Assembly (NCBI GenBank): GCA_947468275.1
Contig: CANIKO010000015.1
Coordinates: 1 to 64,000 of the forward strand
Source: Bacteroidota bacterium
GTDB lineage: Bacteria > Bacteroidota > Bacteroidia > NS11-12g > UBA9320
Reading direction: 5' to 3'
DNA length: 64,000 nucleotides
A program made the translations under genes and the position numbers. Under the pieces are notes generated by a model that was given only the letters and a program-made list of their open reading frames with translations, did not search any database and had not been told where the DNA came from. Numbering within the stretch: the stretch's first letter is position 1; each line of letters opens with the position of its first letter. This document shows, piece after piece, positions 38,435 through 48,172 of the stretch.

Positions 38435-38824
38435 TTAGATAAAAATGGATTCCAATCTTTTTATGTTTAAGGGTTTTTCAATATAGCCCGAAATAAATGG
38501 ATTTTCACTTGCTTTCGTTTTATCTACTAAATGAATTGAAGATGACAGTATAAAAATGACTATATTCATACATATATTATCACTCATATGGGAGATTTTT
38601 TCTACAACCTGCCACCCATTAAGTGTTGGCATATTTATATCTAGAAATAAAACAGTATAGACCGGATTTTCAGAATACTCATTTAATATATAATCAATAC
38701 CTTTTTCAGGCTCGGTAAACCCAATAACCTCTATGTTTTTATATATTTTATTTAAAATATTTTTACATAATTTATTATTAAACGGGTCATCATCAATTAG
38801 AATAAAACGCTCAGGTAATTTCAT
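38435..38824 (-). CDS. stand-alone response regulator receiver (CheY-like)
   Basis: This 129-residue receiver domain has no output domain. Key residues are the acidic pocket DDD (11-13), the phospho-acceptor D62 in LFLDINMPTLNGW, the switch serine region ILSSS (92-96) and the conserved lysine K117 in EKPL. I used the ATG at 38824; the TTG at 38848 would add eight unconserved residues. It lies 48 bp downstream of the histidine kinase gene on the same strand, so it is the likely phosphorylation target. Output must go through protein contact or phosphorelay. Confidence 0.85.
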   Translation of the reverse strand: MKLPERFILIDDDPFNNKLCKNILNKIYKNIEVIGFTEPEKGIDYILNEYSENPVYTVLFLDINMPTLNGWQVVEKISHMSDNICMNIVIFILSSSIHLVDKTKASENPFISGYIEKPLNIKRLESIFI

Positions 38825-38872
38825 GTATGCTTGATATGAATTCTCCAATATTAATAAATAATTATTAATATT

Positions 38873-41038
38873 TTAATTATCAAATTGAATTATAAATTCA
38901 GTTCCGGAATTAAGTTCACTAGCAATACTGATGGATCCCCCAAGAGTTTCGACCTGTGTTTTGGTCATATATAAACCTATACCCTTCCCTTCAACAGTTC
39001 TATGAAACCTCTTATATAGGCCAAAAATATCGTTTCCATTTTTTTTAAGATCTATCCCTATGCCATTATCACTAATTGAAAATCCTATTGTATCCTCTTT
39101 TTTAAAACTTTTTATAATTATTATTGGAGAAATATCAGGCCGGCGATATTTTATACTATTGGTTATTAAGTTATAAAATATACTATAGAAATAGCTTCTG
39201 AGCGAAAGCATTTCATCCACCTCCATAAAATCAGTAATAATCGTTACATTTTCTTCTTTAATTACATTTAAAATGCTCAATTTTATATCATTAATGAGTT
39301 CTGTAAAAACGATATTTCTTTTTGTTTCTATGATTTCACTTTTGATTTGAAGTATATTATTTAGATCGCTTACTATACTATCCAATGAATTGGCTGAATC
39401 AGAAATAATATCAATAAATTCACTAATTTCTTCCTTATTATTATTTTTATCTTTTAATAATTCTAAAAACCCAATAATATTAGCTACTGGTGATCTGAGA
39501 TTATGTGATACGATATAGGCAAATTGTTCAAGATCTTTATTTCTTTGAATTATATCATTGGTCATTTTTTCACGTTCCTTCTCACTGTCTTTTTGCAAAC
39601 TTATATCCATCATGGCTCCAACCATACGAATAGGGCTCCTATTGGTATCACGTATTATGTATCCGCGATCCATCACATGAGCTAATTCACCATCTGCTCT
39701 GTAATATCTGTATTCATCCTCCCATAAATTACAGTTTGGGTCTTTAATTTTATTATTTAAGTTTTCTACAATTCTTGAACGATCATTAGGATGAAGATTT
39801 TTAATCCAGGATTCTAAATAAATATTATTCTCAGTAGGTTTATAACCAAAAATTAATCCATAATTAACGGATCTGTATATTTTATTATTTACGATATCCC
39901 AGTCCCATATAATATCTTTTGTGGCTTTCGTTGCTAATTCATATCGTTCATTACTCAACTTTATTTGTTCCTCAGACTTTTTTCTTTCAATTTCAGATTT
40001 TTTTTCAAGCCATTTCATTTTTGAAATCAGTTCATAATTTTCAATGACACGTAAAGTTTGAGTATTAATCACTGTTTCCTTCAAAACAAGATAAATTTCC
40101 AAGTATTTTAATGATTCAAAAAGATTATTTTCTTTCTTATATATCAAATAAAGCAAATAGCTACACTTAAATTTTGTTATTAGAATATTAAACTGTTCGC
40201 TTGTTTCTAATCCCTTTTGCAGCACATTCTTTGCTTTATCTAAAAATCCATTTTCAAAATACAATGCACCCATTTTGTTATAAGTCATTGCTTCACCTAG
40301 GTGTTCACCCATTTCCTTATGAATGGTAAGGGCTTCTAAAAAATCCATTTCAGCCTCTTTAAATAACCCTTTACTTTTATTTACTTTACCTCTGCCATAT
40401 ATAGAAAATGCCAAACCCCTTAAATCACCTGTCAACTTCTTCATATTGACGGATAATTCAATAATCTCGTCTGCTTTTTCTATGTTATTTTGTTTAAGAT
40501 ATATACCTGAAAGCGGGTTATAGGCATTGGATTCTAGATTTAAATCGCTGACTTTTATTGCATTTTCAATTGAACTTTCATACGCTTGAATCGCATTATT
40601 TTGATCTCCATAATATTCGTAAATAGTTCCCAATGATTTTTGAACTCTGGCTTGATTGTGGAAATCTTTGTATTTTTTGTAAATGCTTAAGCAATCCATC
40701 AAATAAACTAATCCGAGATGATAATTATCCGTTTTATAGTAGATGCCGGCAATATTATATTTAGCATCTGCAATACCCTTTTTATCCTTAAGTTCTTCAA
40801 AACGGATAATTGCTTCCTCAGATAATTTCATCGAACGATCATAATCCCCCATAATCATATAAAAAAGGGCAAGATGATTCAAACTTTTCCCAATTAAAGT
40901 TCTATCTCCTATTTCTCGACTTTCAGCAAGTGCCTTATCCGCAAGTTCAACACTAAGTTTGAGATTATTTATTCTACTAACATATGCTTGCTCTAAAACA
41001 GCAATAATCTTGTTTTTTTTATCCACTTTAAAATTCAA
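38873..41038 (-). CDS. soluble TPR-PAS sensor histidine kinase
   Basis: This 721-residue protein has no membrane segment. Residues about 10-320 are TPR repeats (LNHLALFYMIMGDYDRSMKL, YNIAGIYYKTDNYHLGL, LGTIYEYYGDQNNAIQAY, MGALYFENGFLDKAKNV), followed by a coiled coil (335-362) and a PAS domain (about 362-485). Then come HisKA with phospho-acceptor H512 in SHNLRSP and an ATPase domain with N-box NLITNSIKYR, DNGIGIDL and GKGIGLYMTK. It should sense a cytoplasmic signal or protein partner. The first in-frame start codons are a TTG (41038) and a GTG four codons later; there is no ATG nearby. A TAAATTTG box lies 38 bp upstream. Its partner is the receiver downstream. Confidence 0.85.
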   Translation of the reverse strand: MNFKVDKKNKIIAVLEQAYVSRINNLKLSVELADKALAESREIGDRTLIGKSLNHLALFYMIMGDYDRSMKLSEEAIIRFEELKDKKGIADAKYNIAGIYYKTDNYHLGLVYLMDCLSIYKKYKDFHNQARVQKSLGTIYEYYGDQNNAIQAYESSIENAIKVSDLNLESNAYNPLSGIYLKQNNIEKADEIIELSVNMKKLTGDLRGLAFSIYGRGKVNKSKGLFKEAEMDFLEALTIHKEMGEHLGEAMTYNKMGALYFENGFLDKAKNVLQKGLETSEQFNILITKFKCSYLLYLIYKKENNLFESLKYLEIYLVLKETVINTQTLRVIENYELISKMKWLEKKSEIERKKSEEQIKLSNERYELATKATKDIIWDWDIVNNKIYRSVNYGLIFGYKPTENNIYLESWIKNLHPNDRSRIVENLNNKIKDPNCNLWEDEYRYYRADGELAHVMDRGYIIRDTNRSPIRMVGAMMDISLQKDSEKEREKMTNDIIQRNKDLEQFAYIVSHNLRSPVANIIGFLELLKDKNNNKEEISEFIDIISDSANSLDSIVSDLNNILQIKSEIIETKRNIVFTELINDIKLSILNVIKEENVTIITDFMEVDEMLSLRSYFYSIFYNLITNSIKYRRPDISPIIIIKSFKKEDTIGFSISDNGIGIDLKKNGNDIFGLYKRFHRTVEGKGIGLYMTKTQVETLGGSISIASELNSGTEFIIQFDN

Positions 41039-41075
41039 CTTTAGAAAATATATAGATGAGATTAATTTATTATTT

Positions 41076-41083
41076 CAAATTTA
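41076..41083 (-). promoter_or_regulatory. -7 box for the histidine kinase gene
   Basis: On the minus strand this reads TAAATTTG, 38 bp before the putative TTG start at 41038. No TTG at the expected spacing. Confidence 0.4.
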
Positions 41084-41156
41084 ATATACAGAAAGCTATT
41101 CTAGAACTTTAAATAAATATTTTACAATTTAAAATTTATACAAAATGCTTACTAAC

Positions 41157-41192
41157 AAAAAACCCGAAACAAAATCTGCTTCGGGTCTTTTA
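41157..41192 (-). terminator. terminator of the alternative complex III operon
   Basis: On the minus strand, ACCCGAA (41186-41180) pairs with TTCGGGT (41168-41162), followed by a T-run. It lies about 25 bp after the actF stop, so the operon ends here and does not run into oxidase genes. Confidence 0.85.
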
Positions 41193-41215
41193 ATAAAGAA
41201 TATTTTATTTTTATA

Positions 41216-42544
41216 TTATGGTCCTACATCATAGGTTGCTGACTCCATAATATAAGGGTGATTAATTGCATATAAATTTGCTTTAGACAAGCTGTATTTA
41301 ACAACATAAATAAACAATCCTGCAAAGGCTATAGGCATACCTAACTCAAGTAATCCTAAACCTGAAGATGTACCTACCACACCGGGCATAATCATTAAAA
41401 ACACATCTAACCAATGACCAACTAATATAATAGACCCGGCTACTAATAACGATTTTGGATTTCGTTTTGCTTCTCGCATCATCAATATTAAAAAAGGTAT
41501 GAAAAAATTCATAAATAGGTTGGTAAAGAATAATGGACGGAAATAACCGTGCAAACGAATTTGAAAATATACTACCTCTTCATTTATGTTGGCATACCAA
41601 ATCAGTAAAAACTGTGCTAACCAAGTGTAAGCCCAAAATATACAGAAGGCAAACATGAATTTACCTAAGTCATGCATAATTTCTGACGAAACCAACTCCA
41701 TATAACCTTTTGATTTAAGATAAATCGTAAAAAAGCTAATTACTGTTACAGAGGTAACAAACATTACTGCAAAATTATTAATGGTATAAATTGTACTATA
41801 CCAATGAGCATCTACACTCATTATCATTAACCAAACTAGCATGGAAAAACTAAATCCGAAGATTACTAAAAATGCAGCTGAGAAACGCGTTGACTTTCTA
41901 AAAAAGGTTAAACCTCCTTCACTATCTTCTTTAATTGATAATCGACGAAGAATTATACGAAAGCAATACCATATCAATACAAATAAAGGAACTCCAAGAA
42001 ATAAAAATTTAGAATTTAAGAATGGGCTTTTGCCTGCTAATATTTTATCATACCCTTCCATTCCTTCTTTTAAGCCTTCATGCTCATAATGAAGCCAATG
42101 ATATAATTGAGTACCTCCAAAATATAAGGTTATAAAAAGCAATATTAAACCTATTGGTATATAAGCGCTGATACCTTCAGCAACTCGTTTAACCATTACT
42201 GCCCAACCAGCATTAGCTACATAATTAAGTGCAACAAAAAACAATGCTCCTACGGCAAACAACAAAAAGTAATAGCTATTAACTAACATATTTGCCCAAA
42301 AACGGGTTGTCCAAGGTTTAGTGTGTTCTCCTGCATGCTCAGAGGCAGCAGCTGTTTCGTGTGAAGCTCCCACTGCATTAACTGAAGTGGTTTCGGCAGC
42401 TACCTTACTGTCATTTGCTTTTATTTGCATTACTCCAATTACAGATAGTAAAATCCCAACCGCCAGCAATATTATACTCAGCATTTTGGACCGTGAGGTA
42501 AACTCAAATTTCTCCTGCTTTATTTCTATATGATGATGTCCCAT
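41216..42544 (-). CDS. actF: alternative complex III subunit ActF (quinol:cytochrome c oxidoreductase, NrfD-like)
   Basis: This 442-residue polytopic inner-membrane protein has about ten membrane segments, starting with MLSIILLAVGILLSVIGVM (about 20-38). An alanine- and histidine-rich periplasmic loop follows (60-75), then helices such as YFLLFAVGALFFVALNYV. It matches the last subunit of ActABCDEF, the quinol-oxidising complex that replaces cytochrome bc1 in many Bacteroidota. ActF is the short NrfD-like partner of ActC; its quinone-site role is not firmly settled. It is the final gene of the operon, 11 bp after actE. Confidence 0.88.
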   Translation of the reverse strand: MGHHHIEIKQEKFEFTSRSKMLSIILLAVGILLSVIGVMQIKANDSKVAAETTSVNAVGASHETAAASEHAGEHTKPWTTRFWANMLVNSYYFLLFAVGALFFVALNYVANAGWAVMVKRVAEGISAYIPIGLILLFITLYFGGTQLYHWLHYEHEGLKEGMEGYDKILAGKSPFLNSKFLFLGVPLFVLIWYCFRIILRRLSIKEDSEGGLTFFRKSTRFSAAFLVIFGFSFSMLVWLMIMSVDAHWYSTIYTINNFAVMFVTSVTVISFFTIYLKSKGYMELVSSEIMHDLGKFMFAFCIFWAYTWLAQFLLIWYANINEEVVYFQIRLHGYFRPLFFTNLFMNFFIPFLILMMREAKRNPKSLLVAGSIILVGHWLDVFLMIMPGVVGTSSGLGLLELGMPIAFAGLFIYVVKYSLSKANLYAINHPYIMESATYDVGP

Positions 42545-42555
42545 TTGTTGATTAC

Positions 42556-43176
42556 TTAATTTATTTTAACTACAGTGCTATCGGCAGCAGCCGGAGCGGC
42601 TCCATTGGCAAAACTCAAACTTTTAACATAATTTATTACTTTCCATCGCTCAGTTGGAGTAAGCATAGCACCATGTGACCCCATCATGTTTTTACCAAAA
42701 GTAATTACATGATACATTTTACCTTCAGGGAGTGTTTGAATATAAGGGGTTTGATAATTGGCAAACGGTGGTTTTGCAAATTTTCCATCTACAATTACCG
42801 GTCCATCATTTTTTCCTTCTTTTCCGTGGCAACTCCAACAATAAACATCGTATAATTTTTTTCCTGCCAATAAATTAACTGCTGTTTTTTCAACAGGATT
42901 AATATTTGCCGCAGAAGCTTCGTAACCATCAGGAGAATCCGGATAATTATAAACATAATCTAATTGACCACGAGCGATTGTACCAACTACTGGCAAACGC
43001 ATGGTCATTCCTGTAGCACTAAACGCCATGTGACGAGTTTGAGTGAAAGGTTCATATCCTTTGGAAATATACATATCTGGAGCATATTCTATTCCAGTAT
43101 TTTCACCACGACTTTTGCAAGAATAAAAGGATACTGCAATAAAGGCTATAACAAATAATTTATATAATTTATGCAT
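42556..43176 (-). CDS. actE: alternative complex III subunit ActE, mono-heme cytochrome c lipoprotein
   Basis: This is a 206-residue protein. I chose the ATG at 43176 because it gives a lipoprotein signal (MHKLYKLFVIAFIAVSFYSC), and because the ATG at 43215 would overlap actD by 47 bp. One heme site, CWSCH, lies in YDVYCWSCHGKEGKNDG; an axial Met is likely in KNMMGSHGAM. It is anchored by lipid and passes electrons from ActA/ActB to the outgoing carrier. The start overlaps the actD stop by 8 bp. AAGGAGGA, unusual in this phylum, lies 4 bp upstream, but these bases also encode Gly-Gly of ActD. Confidence 0.88.
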   Translation of the reverse strand: MHKLYKLFVIAFIAVSFYSCKSRGENTGIEYAPDMYISKGYEPFTQTRHMAFSATGMTMRLPVVGTIARGQLDYVYNYPDSPDGYEASAANINPVEKTAVNLLAGKKLYDVYCWSCHGKEGKNDGPVIVDGKFAKPPFANYQTPYIQTLPEGKMYHVITFGKNMMGSHGAMLTPTERWKVINYVKSLSFANGAAPAAADSTVVKIN

Positions 43177-43750
43177 GGGCTCCTCCTTCATTTGCATATT
43201 GTCCACTGTATTCATGAATAGATAACACTCCGTTTTTATTTAATATTGTAGTCAATTCTGATTTGGCAGCTTGATCTAAAGTATCAGAATCAAAAGCTAT
43301 TAATAAATGATCGTTGGTTTGTCGTAAATCTAGTATATCTGGTTTTACACCATGACCCATTTTATTACGGAAGAAAAATAAAAATGCTAAACCATAAGCA
43401 GTGCATAATATAGTACATTCAAATACTACGGGTACCATACTAGGCAGCATGTGATAATCACTTGGTTTACCTCCTATATTCATCGGCCAATCGAAAACCA
43501 TCATATAAAACTGAAGTAACAGTCCAAGACAAAAACCAGTTGTACCGCATAAAAATGCAGCAATAGATAGTCGAGTACGATTAATACCCATAGCGGTATC
43601 CAAATGGTGAACAGGAAATGGTGTATAGCAATCAAATACTTCGATACCTTTTTCTCTCACTTCTTCAACGGCGTGGATGAGATTACTATCATCATCGAAT
43701 ACACCGTAAATTAAATTGCGTTTATTTATTGACGTGCTAAAGCAAAACAT
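43169..43750 (-). CDS. actD: alternative complex III subunit ActD (DUF3341)
   Basis: This 193-residue protein has two central membrane segments (about 62-82 and 107-126, including AAFLCGTTGFCLGLLLQFYMM and FECTILCTAYGLAFLFFF). A cytoplasmic N-terminal ferredoxin-like part (DSNLIHAVEEVREKGIEVFDCYTPFPVH) marks the DUF3341 family, and a second soluble part ends the protein. ActD links ActC and ActF in the membrane; no cofactor is known. It starts 1 bp after the actC stop and overlaps actE by 8 bp. Confidence 0.9.
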   Translation of the reverse strand: MFCFSTSINKRNLIYGVFDDDSNLIHAVEEVREKGIEVFDCYTPFPVHHLDTAMGINRTRLSIAAFLCGTTGFCLGLLLQFYMMVFDWPMNIGGKPSDYHMLPSMVPVVFECTILCTAYGLAFLFFFRNKMGHGVKPDILDLRQTNDHLLIAFDSDTLDQAAKSELTTILNKNGVLSIHEYSGQYANEGGAHA

Positions 43751-43751
43751 A

Positions 43752-45107
43752 TTATTCTTTGTTTTTTAAGATTCCTTTCACTTCTGCCATATTGATTACC
43801 GGAAGGAACCTGCAGAACACAAAGAAAAGAGTGAAAAATAAACCAAACGTACCTACAAAAATACCAACCTCAACCCAAGACGCGGAATACATAACCCAAG
43901 AGGAGGTTAAATAGTCACGATGTAATGAGGTAACGATAATTACGAAACGTTCAAACCACATACCCACATTTACAATGATAGACATCATAAACAAGAACCA
44001 AGGTGTTGTTCTTGCCCATTTAAACCAAAATACTTGGGGAGCTATAAGGTTACAACTCATCATGGTCCAATAAGCCCACCAATAAGGTCCAAATGCTCTA
44101 TTCATGAAAGCGTATTGTTCGTATTCAAAACCTGAATACCAAGCAATAAAGAACTCAGTTATATAAGCTAACCCCACCATAGTACCAGTAAGCATAACAA
44201 CTTTTGCCATAGCTTCTAAGTGACCAATAGTAATGTAATTTTCATAATTTAATACCTTCCTAGCTACTAATAGCAATGTAAGTACCATACCAAATCCTGA
44301 AAAGATAGCACCAGCTACAAAATAAGGAGGAAATATAGTTGTGTGCCAACCAGGTACAATAGAAGTTGCAAAGTCCATCGATACAATGGTATGAACTGAA
44401 AGTACCAAAGGTGTAGAAATACCTGCTAAAATAAGAGACACTACTTCATAACGAGCCCAAGTTCTAACTGAACCCGTCCAACCCATTGCGAAAAAATTAT
44501 ACCAATATTTTCTAGCTTTTGTTGTTGAACGATCGCGAATCGTAGCGATATCAGGAATTAAACCTAAATACCAAAAAACTAACGATACCGAAAAGTAAGT
44601 AGATATGGCAAATACATCCCAAAGCAATGGTGAGTTAAAATTGACCCATAACGATCCAAAGGCATTTGGTAATGGGAATACCCAATATATCCCAACCCAA
44701 ATTCTACCCATGTGGAAAAATGGAAATACTGCAGCACACATTACTGCAAAAATTGTCATTGCTTCTGCCGATCGATTAATGGACATCCTCCATTTTTGCC
44801 TAAACAATAAAAGTATGGCGGAAATCAATGTACCGGCATGACCAATACCAATCCAAAATACGAAGTTAGTGATGTCCCAACCCCACATAACAGATTTATT
44901 AATATTCCAAACCCCAATACCAGTCCATACAGTCCAGAAAAGAGTTGCAAATAAAATTAATAAACATAGGAAAGATAAAGTAAATCCGATCCACCACATC
45001 CTTGTTGGTTTATTTTCCAAGGGACGACAGATATCGGTTGTTACGTCTGAGTAGGTTTTCCCACCTTGAATTAACGGTGGCCTTATGGCTGCATCTATTA
45101 CTGACAT
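43752..45107 (-). CDS. actC: alternative complex III subunit ActC (NrfD/PsrC family)
   Basis: This 451-residue polytopic membrane protein of the NrfD/PsrC family has about ten membrane helices. Typical segments are [21 protein letters not shown] (about 39-58), [19 protein letters not shown] and [19 protein letters not shown]. It is the quinol-binding subunit of the ACIII complex and contacts the iron-sulphur end of ActB. It lies 7 bp after actB and 1 bp before actD, in tight operon order. Confidence 0.92.
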   Translation of the reverse strand: MSVIDAAIRPPLIQGGKTYSDVTTDICRPLENKPTRMWWIGFTLSFLCLLILFATLFWTVWTGIGVWNINKSVMWGWDITNFVFWIGIGHAGTLISAILLLFRQKWRMSINRSAEAMTIFAVMCAAVFPFFHMGRIWVGIYWVFPLPNAFGSLWVNFNSPLLWDVFAISTYFSVSLVFWYLGLIPDIATIRDRSTTKARKYWYNFFAMGWTGSVRTWARYEVVSLILAGISTPLVLSVHTIVSMDFATSIVPGWHTTIFPPYFVAGAIFSGFGMVLTLLLVARKVLNYENYITIGHLEAMAKVVMLTGTMVGLAYITEFFIAWYSGFEYEQYAFMNRAFGPYWWAYWTMMSCNLIAPQVFWFKWARTTPWFLFMMSIIVNVGMWFERFVIIVTSLHRDYLTSSWVMYSASWVEVGIFVGTFGLFFTLFFVFCRFLPVINMAEVKGILKNKE

Positions 45108-45114
45108 TTAAATA

Positions 45115-48100
45115 TTATGAGTGTTTTTCGGTTAATTTTGAAGGTTCTACATTTCTAATTTTAGTCATATAAACTACTGAAGGTTTAATTCCCACTTCTT
45201 CAAGCATATGATACGAACGTTCGTTCTTATATAATTTAGAAATTTCACTGTTTGGATCGTTCATATCGCCAAACACAATTGCGTTGGAAGGACATGCCGT
45301 GGCACAAGCTGTTTTAACATCACCATCTTGCATTTTACGACCGTCACGTTTTGCTGATAATTTACCAGCTTGAATACGCTGAACGCAAAAACTACATTTT
45401 TCCATAACCCCGCGGGTACGAACCGTAACGTCAGGATTTATTACCATTTTTCCCAAGTCATTGTTGAAATGATAATCAAATGCATCATTATCATTATAAC
45501 GGAACCAGTTAAAACGACGAACCTTATATGGACAGTTGTTTCCACAATACTTGGTACCGATACAACGGTTATAAGTCATTTGATTGATTCCCTCAGAACT
45601 ATGAGTAGTGGCCAATACTGGACAAACGGTTTCACAAGGAGCGTGAGCACAATGCTGACACATTACTGGGGCGTGAACCACACGTATGTTATCATAAATA
45701 TCGGCTTTTTCCTTTTCAATATCATCCTCTTTGGTTAAGTATGCTTCGGGAGAATAAAAACTATAGTAACGGTCAATACGAATCCAATGCATTTCACGAC
45801 GAAGTCTAACTTCATCACGTCCTACAACTGGAACGTTATTTTCAATATGACAACTCACTACACAAGCTCCGCAACCAGTGCAAGCATTTAAGTCGATAGC
45901 CATTCCCCACTTATGACCAGTAGAATAATCATATTCCTGCCATAAAGAAACTAAATCCGCTTTATTTTCGTTTCGTACAAAAGGGTTTTTATTATATTCA
46001 TCTAAAGAAGCTTCGCGAATATAATCACGACCTTCAATAGTATGATGTGTTTGTGTTTGAGCTAATTTATAAGTATCACCAGTAGTTTCAATAGAAACTC
46101 CTCCATTACTGTAAGATGTGGTACCATTGGCGATTTTAAGAAATGGGTAAGCATTTTTACCTAAATCTTTCCCTACTTTACCTGATTGTGTACGACCATA
46201 TCCTAAAGCGATCGCATATGTTCCTGCAGCTTGACCTGGTTGAATTAAAACTGGAATATTTTTAATTGTGTATCCTCCAGCAGAAATATTTATCAGGTCA
46301 TCTTGCTTTAATCCTTTACTTTGTGCCTCTGTTTTTGAAACAGAAACATAGTTATCATAACAAACTTTTGAAATAGGATCTGGAACTTCATGCAACCAAG
46401 GATTGTTAGCTTGTGAACCATCTCTCACGCCAACTTTTTGATATATTATAAGTTCAGATGTGTCACTTTTTGGAGCGTCTGTAACTATAGCTGAAGCAAC
46501 ATCAATTAAATTAGCAGCAAACGAAGGAACAGAAACAATTGAGGCTGGTTTTAAATAAATACCATCATGAATTGCGTTATTCCAGATAGTTGCGTCAGCG
46601 GCCCAATTAGTTTTAATATAATTATAGGCATTAGCTTCAACAGCAGGTGTTCCTGACCATAATAGAATTGATTCAATGGCCTGACGAGTATTGAATACAG
46701 GAGCAATGGTTGGTTGTGTAAATGAATAAACACCTAATTTTGGTTCAGCATCTCCCCAACTTTCAAGAAAATGATTATCAGGACAAACGTATCCTGCTAA
46801 GTCAGATGTTTCATCATTTTGGTCAGAAGTAGAAATTACCAAATTAGCTTTTTTAAGACCTTCAACTAGTTTGGATGAATTATGATAAGAATAAACAGGG
46901 TTTGAATTAATAAATATTACCCCTTTTACTGCTCCAGATGACAAATCATTCACAAATTTTTCAAAATCTGCTTCTACAAATTTCGATTGATTTGAATAAT
47001 TTTCAAGGTCAATAGTAGTTCCATAGTTACCTAGCATAATATTTATGCCATTAACTAGTGTTTGATTATTTAAATTATTTGATTTAGAAACGACTAGTGA
47101 CTTTCCTTTCGCGGCAAATAGTTCTTTTGCTGAATTTTTAATAGCATTTCCAGCTAATTCAGCATTTTGAGAAACTGCTAATTGAGCAGTACCGGCTAAC
47201 TTAGCAATTTCATTATATAATGAAATAAGATAAATACCTTCTTTAGATTCACGCATTGGAACCCGAATATCAGCATTGGTTCCCGTTAATGATAATGTAG
47301 ATTCAAACTGATAATGTTTGGATAATTTTCCTCCTTTAGGATTTCTGTTAGTTACCCATTGTTTGGTAAATTCAACTGGTGAAATCCACGTACCTAAAAA
47401 GTCAGCTCCAAAAGAAACTATAACTTCGGCCTTATCAAAATTGTAGGATGGTATAACACGTTTACCAAATGATTTCTCATTAGCTAATAAAATTCCTGAA
47501 TAAGAAATAGGGTCATAAACAACAACTTCTGTTGTTGGATATTTCGTTTTAAAAGCGATTAAAGCCTTGTCAAATGATGGGCTATTGGAAGTTTTGGTAA
47601 CAATTCTAATTCCTCCATTAGCAGAGGCAATATTTGCTAATTTAGAAGTGATTTCACTATCTAATTTTGACCATTCTTTTTCTTCTTTTCCTTCTTTTAA
47701 AGGATTAGCCAATCGGTTAATATCATACAATGATAATATACTTGCCTGACCAGTAGCACAAGTGGCACCTTTAGATAATGGTGATAAATCGTTACCATCT
47801 AACTTTATTGGACGGCCTTCTCTTGTTTTTACTAATATTCCACATCCACTATTGCAACCTCCACAGGTAGATGCATAATAATTTGCATTACCAGGTGTAA
47901 TATTTTGAGGCTTTACAACGTAAGGAATTGCATATTTCACAGGGGTTTTTTGGCAAGCAGCTAAAGCAACTGCGGATACACTAAAACCGAAAAATTTAAG
48001 GAAATCACGACGATTAGAAGAGAGATCAAGGTCAGTTGCATTTAGCACTTCCTCAAGCGGCAAAGCTTCGTGAAATTCGTTGCCCCTTGTTTGTAAAAAC

Positions 48101-48156
48101 TCAGGTTGCTTTTCAGCCTCTTCTATTCCTTTCCAATATTGATTGTTTTGTTCCAT
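45115..48156 (-). CDS. actB: alternative complex III subunit ActB (molybdopterin-oxidoreductase-like, iron-sulphur)
   Basis: This 1013-residue protein carries a Tat-type signal, RRDFLKFFGFSVSAVALAAC, which also reads as a lipobox. The N-terminal half (about 60-700) resembles molybdopterin oxidoreductases but is known to lack molybdenum cofactor in this complex. The C-terminal third (about 755-980) holds four cysteine clusters: CTGCGACVVSC, CQHCAHAPCETVC, CIGTKYCGNNC and CSFCVQRI...CATAC. These fit three [4Fe-4S] centres and one [3Fe-4S]. Electrons go from quinol at ActC through these to the hemes. It starts 16 bp after actA. Confidence 0.92.
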   Translation of the reverse strand: MEQNNQYWKGIEEAEKQPEFLQTRGNEFHEALPLEEVLNATDLDLSSNRRDFLKFFGFSVSAVALAACQKTPVKYAIPYVVKPQNITPGNANYYASTCGGCNSGCGILVKTREGRPIKLDGNDLSPLSKGATCATGQASILSLYDINRLANPLKEGKEEKEWSKLDSEITSKLANIASANGGIRIVTKTSNSPSFDKALIAFKTKYPTTEVVVYDPISYSGILLANEKSFGKRVIPSYNFDKAEVIVSFGADFLGTWISPVEFTKQWVTNRNPKGGKLSKHYQFESTLSLTGTNADIRVPMRESKEGIYLISLYNEIAKLAGTAQLAVSQNAELAGNAIKNSAKELFAAKGKSLVVSKSNNLNNQTLVNGINIMLGNYGTTIDLENYSNQSKFVEADFEKFVNDLSSGAVKGVIFINSNPVYSYHNSSKLVEGLKKANLVISTSDQNDETSDLAGYVCPDNHFLESWGDAEPKLGVYSFTQPTIAPVFNTRQAIESILLWSGTPAVEANAYNYIKTNWAADATIWNNAIHDGIYLKPASIVSVPSFAANLIDVASAIVTDAPKSDTSELIIYQKVGVRDGSQANNPWLHEVPDPISKVCYDNYVSVSKTEAQSKGLKQDDLINISAGGYTIKNIPVLIQPGQAAGTYAIALGYGRTQSGKVGKDLGKNAYPFLKIANGTTSYSNGGVSIETTGDTYKLAQTQTHHTIEGRDYIREASLDEYNKNPFVRNENKADLVSLWQEYDYSTGHKWGMAIDLNACTGCGACVVSCHIENNVPVVGRDEVRLRREMHWIRIDRYYSFYSPEAYLTKEDDIEKEKADIYDNIRVVHAPVMCQHCAHAPCETVCPVLATTHSSEGINQMTYNRCIGTKYCGNNCPYKVRRFNWFRYNDNDAFDYHFNNDLGKMVINPDVTVRTRGVMEKCSFCVQRIQAGKLSAKRDGRKMQDGDVKTACATACPSNAIVFGDMNDPNSEISKLYKNERSYHMLEEVGIKPSVVYMTKIRNVEPSKLTEKHS

Positions 48157-48172
48157 TTAGTTTAATCGAAAA

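Noticed and set aside
43177-43190. Strong Shine-Dalgarno before actE as evidence of special translation control
   Set aside because: The AAGGAGGA bases also encode the Glu-Gly-Gly near the end of ActD, so the match can be a coding coincidence.
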